Shown one piece after another: positions 33,541 through 41,907 of a DNA stretch of 64,000 nucleotides. The translations under genes were made by a program, and so were the position numbers. Within the stretch, counting starts at the first letter, position 1, and each line of letters begins with the position of its first letter. The DNA lies in contig NZ_JALJZZ010000002.1 in assembly GCF_024171565.1 (NCBI RefSeq), positions 124,001-188,000 of the forward strand. The letters run 5' to 3'. The notes beneath the pieces were generated by a model. It saw only the letters and a list, made by a program, of their open reading frames with translations. It had not been told where the DNA came from and ran no database searches. The stretch is from Okibacterium sp. HSC-33S16. GTDB lineage: Bacteria > Actinomycetota > Actinomycetes > Actinomycetales > Microbacteriaceae.

Positions 33541-34137
33541 TTACGTTTGGAGCGGAGTGATGAGCATGTGATTCAGTCGATACCTGACGTCATCAGCCAT
33601 ATTGACGTCGAGGCCGTTGAGCCACAGAAGCTCAAGCCCCTCGACAAGTGCAACGAGTTCGATCGCGGCGCGCCGTGGCTCTACTCCTGGCCGAAGCCCG
33701 TCTTCCGCTTCGACTTCCTGCAGGGCGCCCGTCACCGCGTCGGTAATGCGGGTGAAGCGCTGCGCGAAATAATCGTGCGCTGGATGGTCAGCGTCTGTGG
33801 CCTCCGCCGAAAGAATTGTGTAGAGCTGCACAGCTCCTCGTTGCTGTTCCTGAGAGCGAGAAATTTCGATCAGACCCCTGAGGAATTGCCGACCGTGTCG
33901 TCCCTCAAGAACTCCTTCTGCCCGCGCATCACGTTGTTCGAGTACCGCTCGAAGAAGGGCGACCTTGCCTCCGTTGAAGTGGTGAAGGACCCCTGTCTGG
34001 GTCATTCCGACTGCACGGGCAATCTCGTTAACCGAACTCGCCGTATAGCCACCCTTGGTGAAGATGGCCGTGGCGGCGTCGAGAATTTGTCCGCGCCGCA
34101 ACGCGCTCTTGCTGTACTCGCCTCTGGGCCCCGTCAC
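33541..34137 (-). CDS. TetR-family regulator of the glycoside divergon
   Basis: A 198-residue repressor. The helix-turn-helix is at about residues 20-60: ILDAATAIFTKGGYTASSVNEIARAVGMTQ written across two helices, then TGVLHHFNGGKVALL. The rest is an all-helical ligand domain without clear family assignment. GTG 34135-34137 (VTGPRGEYSKSALRRGQI) has TAGGTGG upstream; the frame extends further but would overlap the operator. It is divergent from the MFS gene and separated from it by the 34162-34191 operator, which it probably binds. Confidence 0.85.
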   Translation of the reverse strand: MTGPRGEYSKSALRRGQILDAATAIFTKGGYTASSVNEIARAVGMTQTGVLHHFNGGKVALLRAVLEQRDARAEGVLEGRHGRQFLRGLIEISRSQEQQRGAVQLYTILSAEATDADHPAHDYFAQRFTRITDAVTGALQEVEAEDGLRPGVEPRRAAIELVALVEGLELLWLNGLDVNMADDVRYRLNHMLITPLQT

Positions 34138-34161
34138 GCCACCTACGGTAGCAGCTTCCGA

Positions 34162-34191
34162 ACGAAAATATTGAGGGTTTAATATTTTCGT
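34162..34191. promoter_or_regulatory. Perfect 11+8+11 inverted repeat operator of the TetR/MFS divergon
   Basis: ACGAAAATATT (34162-34172) and AATATTTTCGT (34181-34191) are exact complements around an 8-bp spacer. The AT-rich arms stand out in the high-GC region and overlap plausible -10 sequences in both directions. It starts 25 bp from the TetR start and ends 83 bp from the MFS start. Confidence 0.8.
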
Positions 34192-34273
34192 GTTACCGTC
34201 GTCCAGCCTCACCAGTGAGGCATTCACTAAAGAATTACCGCCATGCGAGCGGACCGTCCGGCAAGGAAGCCCC

Positions 34274-35623
34274 ATGACCACACCGATCACCCCTCAACTC
34301 CCGAGCGCCGCAGCAGCTGCAGAACTGGGGGCACACGAGGGCACTACCTCCACCGTTGTCGAGGAACCCACGCCAACCGAGATGTTCCGCAGACAAGCAA
34401 ATCCTCGGCCAGGCTTCGTATTCTTTGTCGTGTTCGCGATGGTTGGAGCAGGCGCCGCCCAGATGTCCGCGGCCCTTCTCACGCTCACACTCAAGGCCAC
34501 CGAGCTGAGCGCTGATGCGGCAACGACGACCATCTCGATTTCTAGCGGCATCGCCGGTATCCTCACGCTGTTCGCCCTTCCGATCATTGGCTCGCTCAGC
34601 GACCGGTCGCGCTCACGTCACGGACGTCGTCGCCCATTCCTCATCGCTGGCGCCGCGTCGTTCGCACTAGGTGGCGTACTGCTGGGGATCGCACCGAACA
34701 TTTGGGTGTTCGTCGCCGGGCACCTCTTCATCACCTTGGGTTTCGTGGCTGCCGGTGTCGTGACCATCGCGCTCATCGCGGACCAGCTTCCCGCAAACCG
34801 GCGCGGGCCAGCATCCGCGTTCGTCAGTCTGGGCACTCCTATGGGCGCCCTGCTGGGCACTGTCGTCGCGCTGCCGTTCGGTGCCGACCTGGGTCCTCTT
34901 ATCGGAATCCCCACGGCCGTGGCCGTGATCGCCATGGTGCTCCTCGCGATTGTCGTGCGCGACCCTCAGTTCACACATCGCCGCGACACCCGCTCGATTC
35001 GCGAGGTCGTCGGAATCTTCTGGGTCAACCCGCTCAAGTTCCCGAGCTTTACCGCGGTCTTCACGAGCCGGATGCTTGTCTTCTCGGGTGTAGCAGCGCT
35101 CAATGGGTACCAAGCCATCTACCTTCTGATGAACATCGGCCTGGCACCGGCAGAACTCGGCAGCGCCATTCTTCTCACGGTCGTCGTGAACACGGGCGTA
35201 TCGCTTGCGGTTGCGCCGGCCATCGGCAAGCTGAGTGACCGCCTCGGCGTTCGCAAGCCCTTCATCCTCGTTGCAGCCGTGATTCTCGGCCTTGGTCTTA
35301 TTTTCGCGTCGATGGCGCCGAACTTCGGCGTCTACCTCATCGCGTGTGGCGTCGTCGCTCTGGGACAGGGCGTCTACTTCGCCGTGGAGTTGGCGCTTGC
35401 CACAAGTGTCGTCCCCGATCCTGACAACCCGGCGAAGGACCTTGCGATCATCAAGATCGCCGACAACCTTCCTGTCTCCATCGTCTCGGCGGTGGCACCT
35501 GCCCTTCTTGCGGTCGGCGTGGGCGCCTCGGGGGGCCAGAACTTCTCGGTTCTCTTCATCGCCGGTGCGGCGTCGGCGATTCTTGGTGGATTGGCCATCC
35601 TTTTCGTCCGCGCAGCCCGATGA
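34274..35623 (+). CDS. MFS transporter, GPH/SLC45-like sugar symporter
   Basis: A 449-residue permease with about 12 transmembrane helices after a 55-residue cytoplasmic tail. The conserved loop 2-3 motif is GSLSDRSRSRHGRRRPFLI and loop 8-9 repeats GKLSDRLGVRKPFIL. The RxGRRRP form is typical of glycoside/sucrose proton symporters. It probably imports the glycoside or disaccharide cleaved by the GH1 and GH78 enzymes. AAGGAAG precedes ATG 34274. Confidence 0.9.
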   Translation: MTTPITPQLPSAAAAAELGAHEGTTSTVVEEPTPTEMFRRQANPRPGFVFFVVFAMVGAGAAQMSAALLTLTLKATELSADAATTTISISSGIAGILTLFALPIIGSLSDRSRSRHGRRRPFLIAGAASFALGGVLLGIAPNIWVFVAGHLFITLGFVAAGVVTIALIADQLPANRRGPASAFVSLGTPMGALLGTVVALPFGADLGPLIGIPTAVAVIAMVLLAIVVRDPQFTHRRDTRSIREVVGIFWVNPLKFPSFTAVFTSRMLVFSGVAALNGYQAIYLLMNIGLAPAELGSAILLTVVVNTGVSLAVAPAIGKLSDRLGVRKPFILVAAVILGLGLIFASMAPNFGVYLIACGVVALGQGVYFAVELALATSVVPDPDNPAKDLAIIKIADNLPVSIVSAVAPALLAVGVGASGGQNFSVLFIAGAASAILGGLAILFVRAAR

Positions 35624-35692
35624 CAAAACTGACAAGCCTTTACGGCGGACGGGAGCCGAACCGCTCCCAACTTGAATTCTGAAAGGCACGAT

Positions 35693-36934
35693 ATGACAGA
35701 CGCATTTCCCCCCGACTTCCTCTGGGGCGTGGCACAGGCTGGGCATCAAAACGAGGGAAACAACAGCAACAGCGACATCTGGTTCCTCGAGCGGGTCACG
35801 CCGACGCTCTTCCGTGAACCGAGCGGCCCTGCATGCGACGGTTACAACCGATGGCAATCGGACCTCGATCTGGTTGCGGGGCTTGGGTTGAATTCCTACC
35901 GATTCTCAGTGGAATGGGCGCGGATCGAGCCATCGCCTGGCGTCATCGACGAAGACGCTCTGGACCACTATGAGCAGGTCGTCGACGGGTGCGTGGCTCG
36001 GGGTATCGCTCCCATCGTGACGCTCAATCACTTCGCTTCGCCGCACTGGTTCTCGGCCGCAGGCTCTTGGCTTGCTGATGACGCTGCCGAGCGTTTCGCG
36101 GCGTATAGCGAACGAGTCGTCGGGCGCTTCGGCGACCGACTGCGCGCGGTCGTCACCCTCAACGAGCCAAACCTTGAGCAGCTTCTCCAAGCCGGGGGCA
36201 AGTTGCCTCCCCAGCTTGAGGAACTGAAAATCGATATGTTGGCTGCCGCCGCTCGATCGGCAGGGTCTGAGCGGTATTTCGCTTCGAACGTCATTCCGGC
36301 GAGCGATCAGGCAGAGTTCCAAGCAGCGTTCACCCGCGCCCATGTTGCGGCGCGGACGGCGGTGAAGCGCCTGTACCCGGCATTGGCTGTCGGGGTGTCG
36401 ATCGCGATCAGTGATGAGGTCGCGATTCCTGGTGGCGAATCCAGCCGCGACGCCAAGCGGGCCGCTGTCTATGACCACTGGCTGCGTGTTGCCCAAGATG
36501 ATGATTTCATCGGAGTGCAAAACTACGAGCGCGACCTTCATGGACCGAACGGGCCCTTCGTCGGCGACGGTCCCCGCAACGGCATGGGCACGGTGATCGA
36601 GCCGGCGTCGCTCGCCGGTGCCGTGCGGTACGCACACGAGGTCTCTGGTGTCCCGGTGCTCGTGACCGAGCACGGAATCCAAACCGACGATGACGAACAA
36701 CGAGCAGCGTTCATTCCGGCGGCACTTGACGCGCTGAGGGAAGAGATCGCCGGAGGTACGCCCGTCCTCGGCTATCAGCACTGGACGCTCATGGATAACT
36801 TCGAGTGGATCTTCGGGTACGGCCCGAAGCTCGGTCTGATCGCGGTCGATCGAGAGACTTTCGAACGCACCCCCAAGCCCAGCGCTGCGGCATACGCCAC
36901 AGCGGTCGCCGCCGTGAACGCTGTCGCGGTCTAG
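35693..36934 (+). CDS. Beta-glucosidase, GH1
   Basis: A 413-residue (beta/alpha)8 glycosidase without signal peptide. The acid/base is E158 in TLNEPN and the nucleophile is E326 in VTEHGI (usually TENG). Substrate-pocket signatures FLWGVAQAGHQNEG, SYRFSVEWARIEP and GYQHWTLMDNFEWIFGY are present. Length is slightly short for GH1 (about 450). GAAAGG precedes ATG 35693. With the rhamnosidase it could release aglycone and glucose from rhamnosyl-glucosides. Downstream of the MFS gene, 69 bp after it. Confidence 0.92.
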   Translation: MTDAFPPDFLWGVAQAGHQNEGNNSNSDIWFLERVTPTLFREPSGPACDGYNRWQSDLDLVAGLGLNSYRFSVEWARIEPSPGVIDEDALDHYEQVVDGCVARGIAPIVTLNHFASPHWFSAAGSWLADDAAERFAAYSERVVGRFGDRLRAVVTLNEPNLEQLLQAGGKLPPQLEELKIDMLAAAARSAGSERYFASNVIPASDQAEFQAAFTRAHVAARTAVKRLYPALAVGVSIAISDEVAIPGGESSRDAKRAAVYDHWLRVAQDDDFIGVQNYERDLHGPNGPFVGDGPRNGMGTVIEPASLAGAVRYAHEVSGVPVLVTEHGIQTDDDEQRAAFIPAALDALREEIAGGTPVLGYQHWTLMDNFEWIFGYGPKLGLIAVDRETFERTPKPSAAAYATAVAAVNAVAV

Positions 36935-36943
36935 GGGCTCGCC

Positions 36944-37786
36944 GTGTTCCGTATTGTGCCCGATGTGAGGGTGGTAATCGACAACGATTGGGCTGGCGAT
37001 CCCGATGGATTGGTCGCTCTCGCTCATCACGTGCTCTCACCGAGTAACAAAGTTGTCGGCGTCACGTCGTCGTTTCTCAGCCCCATGTTCGGCCCGAATG
37101 CCGGCGGAGCGGAGCGCGGATCGGCACTGGCCCTGGAGCTGCTCGCGCTTCTCGGTCGACCGGAGGTGCCGGTCGCTTCGGGTGTAGACATGCCGTTCAA
37201 ACGAACACGGCCGCTCTCAGCCGCGGCCACCATGATCACCGACGTTGCGCGAACTCCGAGTGAATTGCCGCTCGTGGTTGTCTGTGGAGGTCCGCTGACG
37301 AACGTCGCCGAAGCGCTCGCGGCAGACGGGACGATGGCGTCGCGGTTCACTCTGGTATGGGTCGGTGGTTCAGTGACAGACGATGCCGAGTACAACCGAG
37401 ACACTGACAGTGAAGCTGCCGCGTTCGTGCTCGCACACCCGGAGCTCGTCATCCGTCAGATCCCGCTCGAGATCTACCGCGCACTGACCTTTACGGTCGC
37501 GGAGCTTGAGCACAGTCTCACGAGTACAGGCGAACTCGGGGCGTGGCTGTGGCAGCGCTTTGTCGAACTGCCGCTACCCGACTTCGTGTCTGTCAACCCG
37601 ATTTGGCCTCTGGGTGACAGCGCGCCAATCGTGGTCACGGCGCTTCCGGAGCACCCGGCCACATCATCGTGGGAGGCAATCACCGAAACCAGGAGTGTCT
37701 GCACCGCGATCGACACGAGGCTCGTTGTTGGCGACATGCTCGCGAGATTTGCCCTCCACGAGAAAGGCGCGCCAGGGTCCCAGTAG
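36944..37786 (+). CDS. Nucleoside hydrolase family protein (divergent IunH-like)
   Basis: A 280-residue protein of the inosine-uridine nucleoside hydrolase fold: VVIDNDWAGDPDGLVAL corresponds to the calcium-binding DxDxxxDD start, with one acidic position changed. VCGGPLTNVAEAL matches the GPLTN motif, and LVWVGGSVTDDAEYNRDTDSEAA the WMGG...N..E region. It hydrolyses N-ribosides; here the substrate could be a different N- or O-glycoside since the gene belongs to a glycoside operon. GTG 36944 start, 9 bp after the GH1 stop. Confidence 0.8.
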   Translation: MFRIVPDVRVVIDNDWAGDPDGLVALAHHVLSPSNKVVGVTSSFLSPMFGPNAGGAERGSALALELLALLGRPEVPVASGVDMPFKRTRPLSAAATMITDVARTPSELPLVVVCGGPLTNVAEALAADGTMASRFTLVWVGGSVTDDAEYNRDTDSEAAAFVLAHPELVIRQIPLEIYRALTFTVAELEHSLTSTGELGAWLWQRFVELPLPDFVSVNPIWPLGDSAPIVVTALPEHPATSSWEAITETRSVCTAIDTRLVVGDMLARFALHEKGAPGSQ

Positions 37787-37808
37787 TCGTCGAACCGGTC
37801 CGCTATCG

Positions 37809-37850
37809 CGGCACCTGCGACGACGAGATGCGCCGTCGCTACAGGTGCCG
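37809..37850. terminator. Bidirectional hairpin terminator
   Basis: CGGCACCTG (37809-37817) pairs exactly with CAGGTGCCG (37842-37850), with an inner CGACG/CGTCG helix. It separates the glycoside operon from the convergent PIG-L gene. Confidence 0.7.
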
Positions 37851-37861
37851 AGCCCGGCCGG

Positions 37862-38653
37862 TTACCGTTCAGTGACGAGCTCGTGCTCGTCGGTGACGCT
37901 CGAAATCGTCGCCGCCTCGACGATGCGGAGACCGACGCTCGGGCGAATCGCCTCCCGCTGCCCGCCGGAGTGCACGACCTCGTCGCCGAAGACGGTGAGT
38001 TGGCTGGCGTGCCAGCGCAAAGCATCCGTCATCGTGGTGCGACGGTGCTCAAGCTCGAACCAGCGGGCGTCGGGAGCGGGCTCGTCGAGAAGTTCGGCGA
38101 ACGGAATGCCGGTCTGAGCGGATGCTCGCACCGCGGCTTCGCGAATGCGCACGTGGTCGGGGTGTCCGTAGCCACCGTGGTCGTCGTAACTGATGACGAG
38201 ATCGGGCTGCGTGGTGCGAAGAAGGGCCGCGACGTCTGCGGTCACGTCGGCGAGCTCGGCGCGGGCGAGTGCGTCGGTGGCCGCGTCGTCGGCCGGACCG
38301 GCCACCCCTTCGCGGACCCACACCATGCCCGAGTCGCGGTAGTGGCGTTCGGGCTGCCCGGCGGCGCGGGCGGGCGGGGTGCCGAGCCAGTAGTGCTCGG
38401 TGATTCCGAGGACGTCGAGGGCACCGGCGAGTTCGCGTTCCCGTTCGATAGAGAGCGCCTCGGTTCCGGCCAGGTGCGACAGGGGACCTGCAACGACCTC
38501 GCCGCGTTCGCCGCGACTCGCGGTGAGCAGGGTGACGTGGATCCCGCGGGCGACGAGTTCAGCGATGAGCCCGCCGGAGGCGAGGGTCTCGTCGTCGGGG
38601 TGTGCGTGGGCGAAGAGCACCGAACGCACACCGGTCAGCAGGTCGGCAGTCAT
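37862..38653 (-). CDS. PIG-L family deacetylase (MshB/Mca-like)
   Basis: A 263-residue zinc deacetylase. The metal motif AHAHPDDETLASGG and GGYGHPDHVRIR are those of LmbE/PIG-L enzymes including MshB, which deacetylates GlcNAc-inositol in mycothiol synthesis, and Mca. ATG 38651-38653 overlaps the TGA of the glycosyltransferase gene by 4 bp. This coupling suggests that the enzyme deacetylates the product of that transferase. The open frame extends 54 codons upstream but that part is inside the transferase gene. Confidence 0.85.
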   Translation of the reverse strand: MTADLLTGVRSVLFAHAHPDDETLASGGLIAELVARGIHVTLLTASRGERGEVVAGPLSHLAGTEALSIERERELAGALDVLGITEHYWLGTPPARAAGQPERHYRDSGMVWVREGVAGPADDAATDALARAELADVTADVAALLRTTQPDLVISYDDHGGYGHPDHVRIREAAVRASAQTGIPFAELLDEPAPDARWFELEHRRTTMTDALRWHASQLTVFGDEVVHSGGQREAIRPSVGLRIVEAATISSVTDEHELVTER

Positions 38654-39843
38654 GAGGCGACCCGCCCGCGGCCGTCGAGCAATCCGGCGTACACGTCGAG
38701 GGTTGCGGAGGCAGTGCGCCGCCACGTGAAGTCGAGGGCCCGTTCGCGTCCGGCGGTGCCGAGCGTGGAGGCCAACGTGCGGTCCGCGAGGACGTGCCGA
38801 ATGGCATCCGTCCATGCAGCAGGGGCGCGGGAATCGATGAGAATTCCGGTGCGACCGTGGTCGACCGCTTCGGCGAGACCGCCCGAACGCATGGCGATGA
38901 CCGGGATGCCGCTCGCCGCCGCTTCGAGCGCCACGAGGCCGAAGGTTTCGGAGTGCGACGGTACGAGCAGCATGCGGGCGCCGCGTAACAGGTCCGCGAG
39001 GTCGGTGCGGGACTGCGGGCCGAGGAAGCGCACGGTGATGCCGGCGTCGGCGGCGAGGGCATGCAGTTCGGCCGGGTACGACTCGTGACCGGTGGTCGGT
39101 CCGCCCGCGACGACAAGATCCGGCCGGTCGCCCTCGGGCAGAGCAGCCAGAGCGGTGATGGCGAGATCGAGCCCCTTGAGCGGTTCGAGCCGCGCGGCAA
39201 CGACGACATAACCCGGGTGCTCGGTCGACGGTGACGCGAGCGGCGAGAAGAGAGTGCTGTCGACCCCGGGGTGCACAACCACGACGCGCGAGGCAGGAGC
39301 GCCGAGCCGGTTCACGATGGTGGCGCGTTCGGCGTCGCTCACCGCGATGACGGCATCCGACTCGCGGGCAAGCAGCTTCTCACCGCGCATACGCCCGGGC
39401 GACTCGGGTCGCTCACCCTCCGATAGCGGAGTCGACACATCGGCCGCGATGGAGTGGAAGCTCTGCACGTGCGGAATGCCGCGCCGTCGTGCAACGTCGA
39501 GCGCCGCCATGCCCGAAAACCAGTGGTGCGAGTGCACAATGTCGACGTGCCCGAACGCATCGAGCGCCGTGCCGAACTCGGCAATGAACCCCTCGTGCTC
39601 GCCCTTGATGCGCCGCTCGACGGGCCCCGCGGTGAGGTGGTGCATCGTCACGTTCGGAGCAATCGAATGAACGGATGCCTGTTGCGGCGACGTGCGCCTC
39701 GTCACAATGTCGACCGTGTGACCCAGTTCGCCCAACTCGAGAGCAGTCGCGCGAACCGCGACGTTCATTCCGCCGACGTCACCGGTGCCCGGATCATCGT
39801 CGGGCGACGTGTGAAGACTGATCAAAGCGACATGGAGGGGCAC
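38650..39843 (-). CDS. GT4 glycosyltransferase, MshA-like
   Basis: A 397-residue GT-B transferase. The N-terminus ISLHTSPDDDPGTGDVGGMN is close to the MshA signature (UDP-GlcNAc:inositol-3-phosphate transferase, first step of mycothiol). VVVAARLEPLKGLDLAI and the donor-site segment VPSHSETFGLVALEAAASG are typical GT4. It is coupled to a PIG-L deacetylase, the chemistry of the next mycothiol steps. A different GlcNAc acceptor cannot be excluded. GTG 39841-39843; TAAACT seven bases upstream could be the -10 of a leaderless mRNA. Confidence 0.85.
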   Translation of the reverse strand: MPLHVALISLHTSPDDDPGTGDVGGMNVAVRATALELGELGHTVDIVTRRTSPQQASVHSIAPNVTMHHLTAGPVERRIKGEHEGFIAEFGTALDAFGHVDIVHSHHWFSGMAALDVARRRGIPHVQSFHSIAADVSTPLSEGERPESPGRMRGEKLLARESDAVIAVSDAERATIVNRLGAPASRVVVVHPGVDSTLFSPLASPSTEHPGYVVVAARLEPLKGLDLAITALAALPEGDRPDLVVAGGPTTGHESYPAELHALAADAGITVRFLGPQSRTDLADLLRGARMLLVPSHSETFGLVALEAAASGIPVIAMRSGGLAEAVDHGRTGILIDSRAPAAWTDAIRHVLADRTLASTLGTAGRERALDFTWRRTASATLDVYAGLLDGRGRVAS

Positions 39844-39917
39844 TGTCCAAGTTTAGGTTGCACCGCCTGAGTGTTCGATCTGGCCTGGCGTCTGCGGCGA
39901 TCGATACTCTGGCGAGC

Positions 39918-40211
39918 ATGCACTTCACGTTTACGGCGCCGCTCTGGGAGTGGGAAGCACGCGCGGCCTGGTACTTCGTCTCGGTGCCCGAGGAGGAGAG
40001 CGCCGACATTCGGGAGGTCCCGCGGCCACCGTCGGGCTTCGGTGCCGTGAAGGTGCGGGCCACCGTGGGCGGGTCTACCTGGGAGACGTCGATCTTTCCT
40101 GGGGCCGCGCCCGACGTTTACGTTTTGCCGATGAAAAAGTCTGTGCGTATCGCCGAGGGCATCGAAGAAGGGGACCCGGTGACCGTGCACATCGAGTTAC
40201 TTCACCAGTAG
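39918..40211 (+). CDS. DUF1905 protein
   Basis: A 97-residue beta-barrel protein, MHFTFTAPLWEWEARAAWYF at the start, then PRPPSGFGAVKVRATVGG, TSIFP and YVLPMKKSVR, and ending GDPVTVHIEL. This is a complete DUF1905 domain. Function unknown. The stop is 7 bp from the stop of the convergent XRE gene. Confidence 0.85.
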   Translation: MHFTFTAPLWEWEARAAWYFVSVPEEESADIREVPRPPSGFGAVKVRATVGGSTWETSIFPGAAPDVYVLPMKKSVRIAEGIEEGDPVTVHIELLHQ

Positions 40212-40218
40212 CGACGCG

Positions 40219-40815
40219 CTACGCGTTTGAGTCCTGGCGTTTCGGCGACGCTCGCACATGCATCCGCTCGCCTTGCTTACCGAACAGGCTCAGGAACTCG
40301 ACGTCTTCGTCACCCGCTCGGCCGAACCAGTGGGGGGTTTGGGTACTGAATTCGGCTGCCTCGCCTGGGGGCAGGATCAGGTCGTGCTCGCCGAGGACCA
40401 GGCGAAGTTTGCCCGCGAGGACATAGATCCACTCGTAGCCCTCGTGGGTGGTCGGCGTGGGGTCCTTGCGTGGGCTCGACGCCGGGATGACGTTCTTGAA
40501 CGCGCGCAAACCGCCGGCCTCGGAACTCAGCGGCAGGATGGTCATGCCAAACCGTTTGATCGGACGCAGGTGGATGCGTGGGTCGCCGGTGGGCGGGGCA
40601 CCGACTAATTCGTCGAGGGCGACGCCGTGTTCCCGGGCGAGCGGGAGCAGTAGCTCGAGGTTCGGGCGGCGTTGCCCGGACTCCAGTCGTGACAGCGTGC
40701 TGACCGAGATGCCGGTTCGATCGGAGAGTTCGGCCAGGGTGACGTTGCGGCTGAGGCGCAAGGCGCGGAGGCGGGGGCCGACGGCGGTGAGGATCTCTTC
40801 GGTGGTTTCACGCAT
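40219..40815 (-). CDS. XRE-family regulator with cupin sensor domain
   Basis: A 198-residue regulator. The HTH (residues about 15-65: RLRALRLSRNVTLAELSDRT, ISVSTLSRLESGQRRPN) is followed by a C-terminal cupin barrel with YEWIYVLAGKLRLVLGEHD and FSTQTPHWFG. It is divergent from the thioredoxin-reductase-like gene with two palindromes between them. XRE-cupin regulators often control one neighbouring detoxification or redox gene. Confidence 0.88.
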   Translation of the reverse strand: MRETTEEILTAVGPRLRALRLSRNVTLAELSDRTGISVSTLSRLESGQRRPNLELLLPLAREHGVALDELVGAPPTGDPRIHLRPIKRFGMTILPLSSEAGGLRAFKNVIPASSPRKDPTPTTHEGYEWIYVLAGKLRLVLGEHDLILPPGEAAEFSTQTPHWFGRAGDEDVEFLSLFGKQGERMHVRASPKRQDSNA

Positions 40816-40824
40816 GAACCCAGT

Positions 40825-40848
40825 TTGCCATTGCGGCAAGAATTCTTG
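40825..40848. promoter_or_regulatory. Two overlapping palindromes in the XRE/reductase divergent promoter
   Basis: TTGCC-ATTGC-GGCAA (40825-40839) and CAAGAATTCTTG (40837-40848) are both perfect inverted repeats and share three bases. They lie within the 65-bp gap between the divergent starts, a natural place for XRE-cupin binding. Confidence 0.55.
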
Positions 40849-40880
40849 TCAGCTTTCTTTGCCGGGCGGAGCATGAGGTT

Positions 40881-41855
40881 ATGACACATTTCCCTTCTGT
40901 TCGATATGACGCTCTCATCGTTGGGGGAGGCGCGGCCGGATTGAGCGCTGCGCTCGCCCTCGGGCGGGCTCGCCGCTCCGTCGTGGTTCTCGATGGCGGC
41001 GAACCGCGCAACGCGCCGGCATCCGGTGTGCATAACTTCCTGACTCGCGACGGCACTCCGCCCGCCGAACTCATGCGGCTTGGTCGGGCTGAGGTCGAGG
41101 GTTATGGAGGTGTCGTTGTGAACGGCGAGGCTGTATCGGCCGCGCGAACGGAGGACGGCTTCACGGTCACAACCGCCGCGGGCGAGACGCTGTCGGCGCG
41201 TCGGATCCTCTTCGCGACCGGATTGGTCGACGAGCTGCCCGACGTGCCAGGTGTGCGCGAGCATTGGGGAACATCCGTGCTGCACTGCCCGTACTGCCAC
41301 GGCTGGGAGGTGCAGGACCGAGCGATTGCCATACTCGCCACCGGCCCCAAGGCTGTGCATCAGGCGTTGCTGTTCCGGCAATGGAGTGATCGCATCACGC
41401 TGTTCTCTCACACGGCGCCACATCCCACCGACGAGGAGCGTGAGCAGTTAGCAGCACGCGGCATCGATGTGGTTGAGGGCAGGGTGGTATCGGTCGAGAG
41501 CGCGGACGGGACGCTGAGCGGGGTTCGCCTCGACGACGGCACTGAGCATCCGCTCGATGCGCTCGTTGTTGCGCCAACGTTCACCGCGCGCACGGATCTT
41601 GTCGCCCAGCTGGGTGTCGAGGTGTTGCCGCATCCCATGGGTGTCGGCAGTTACATCGAGACCGACGCCATGGGCGCGACGTCGGTGCCTGGCGTGTATG
41701 CGGCCGGCAACGTGACCGATCTGATGGCCCAGGTCATCACCTCAGCTGCCGACGGCCTTCGGGCAGGAGCCGCACTGAACGGTGACCTCATCATGGAAGA
41801 CACCCGGGACGCGGTGACGGTGTACCGCGCCGCGCAAGCCCAGCCGGTCCGCTGA
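40881..41855 (+). CDS. Thioredoxin-reductase-like FAD/NAD(P) oxidoreductase
   Basis: A 324-residue flavoprotein with GGGAAGLSAALALGRARRS (FAD loop), the redox pair HCPYC (C136, C139) and a C-terminal AGNVTDLMAQVITSAADGL segment that matches the FAD-contact region. The NADPH loop in the middle (AILATGPKAVHQA) lacks the usual GxGxxA pattern, so electron source and partner are uncertain. No thioredoxin is nearby. Divergent from the XRE-cupin regulator, which likely controls it. Confidence 0.87.
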   Translation: MTHFPSVRYDALIVGGGAAGLSAALALGRARRSVVVLDGGEPRNAPASGVHNFLTRDGTPPAELMRLGRAEVEGYGGVVVNGEAVSAARTEDGFTVTTAAGETLSARRILFATGLVDELPDVPGVREHWGTSVLHCPYCHGWEVQDRAIAILATGPKAVHQALLFRQWSDRITLFSHTAPHPTDEEREQLAARGIDVVEGRVVSVESADGTLSGVRLDDGTEHPLDALVVAPTFTARTDLVAQLGVEVLPHPMGVGSYIETDAMGATSVPGVYAAGNVTDLMAQVITSAADGLRAGAALNGDLIMEDTRDAVTVYRAAQAQPVR

Positions 41856-41869
41856 CCGAACGGCTGGGC
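41838..41869 (+). terminator. Terminator hairpin overlapping the reductase stop codon
   Basis: GCCCAGCCG (41838-41846), still inside the gene, pairs with CGGCTGGGC (41861-41869) after the stop; loop 14 nt. Confidence 0.6.
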
Positions 41870-41907
41870 CCGCGGGATCGTCCACCCTGGACCAAGGCCG
41901 ATCTCGG

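Noticed and set aside
34667-35857. A 396-codon minus-strand frame over the MFS gene
   Set aside because: Charged low-complexity translation; the plus-strand frame has 12 membrane helices and MFS loops.
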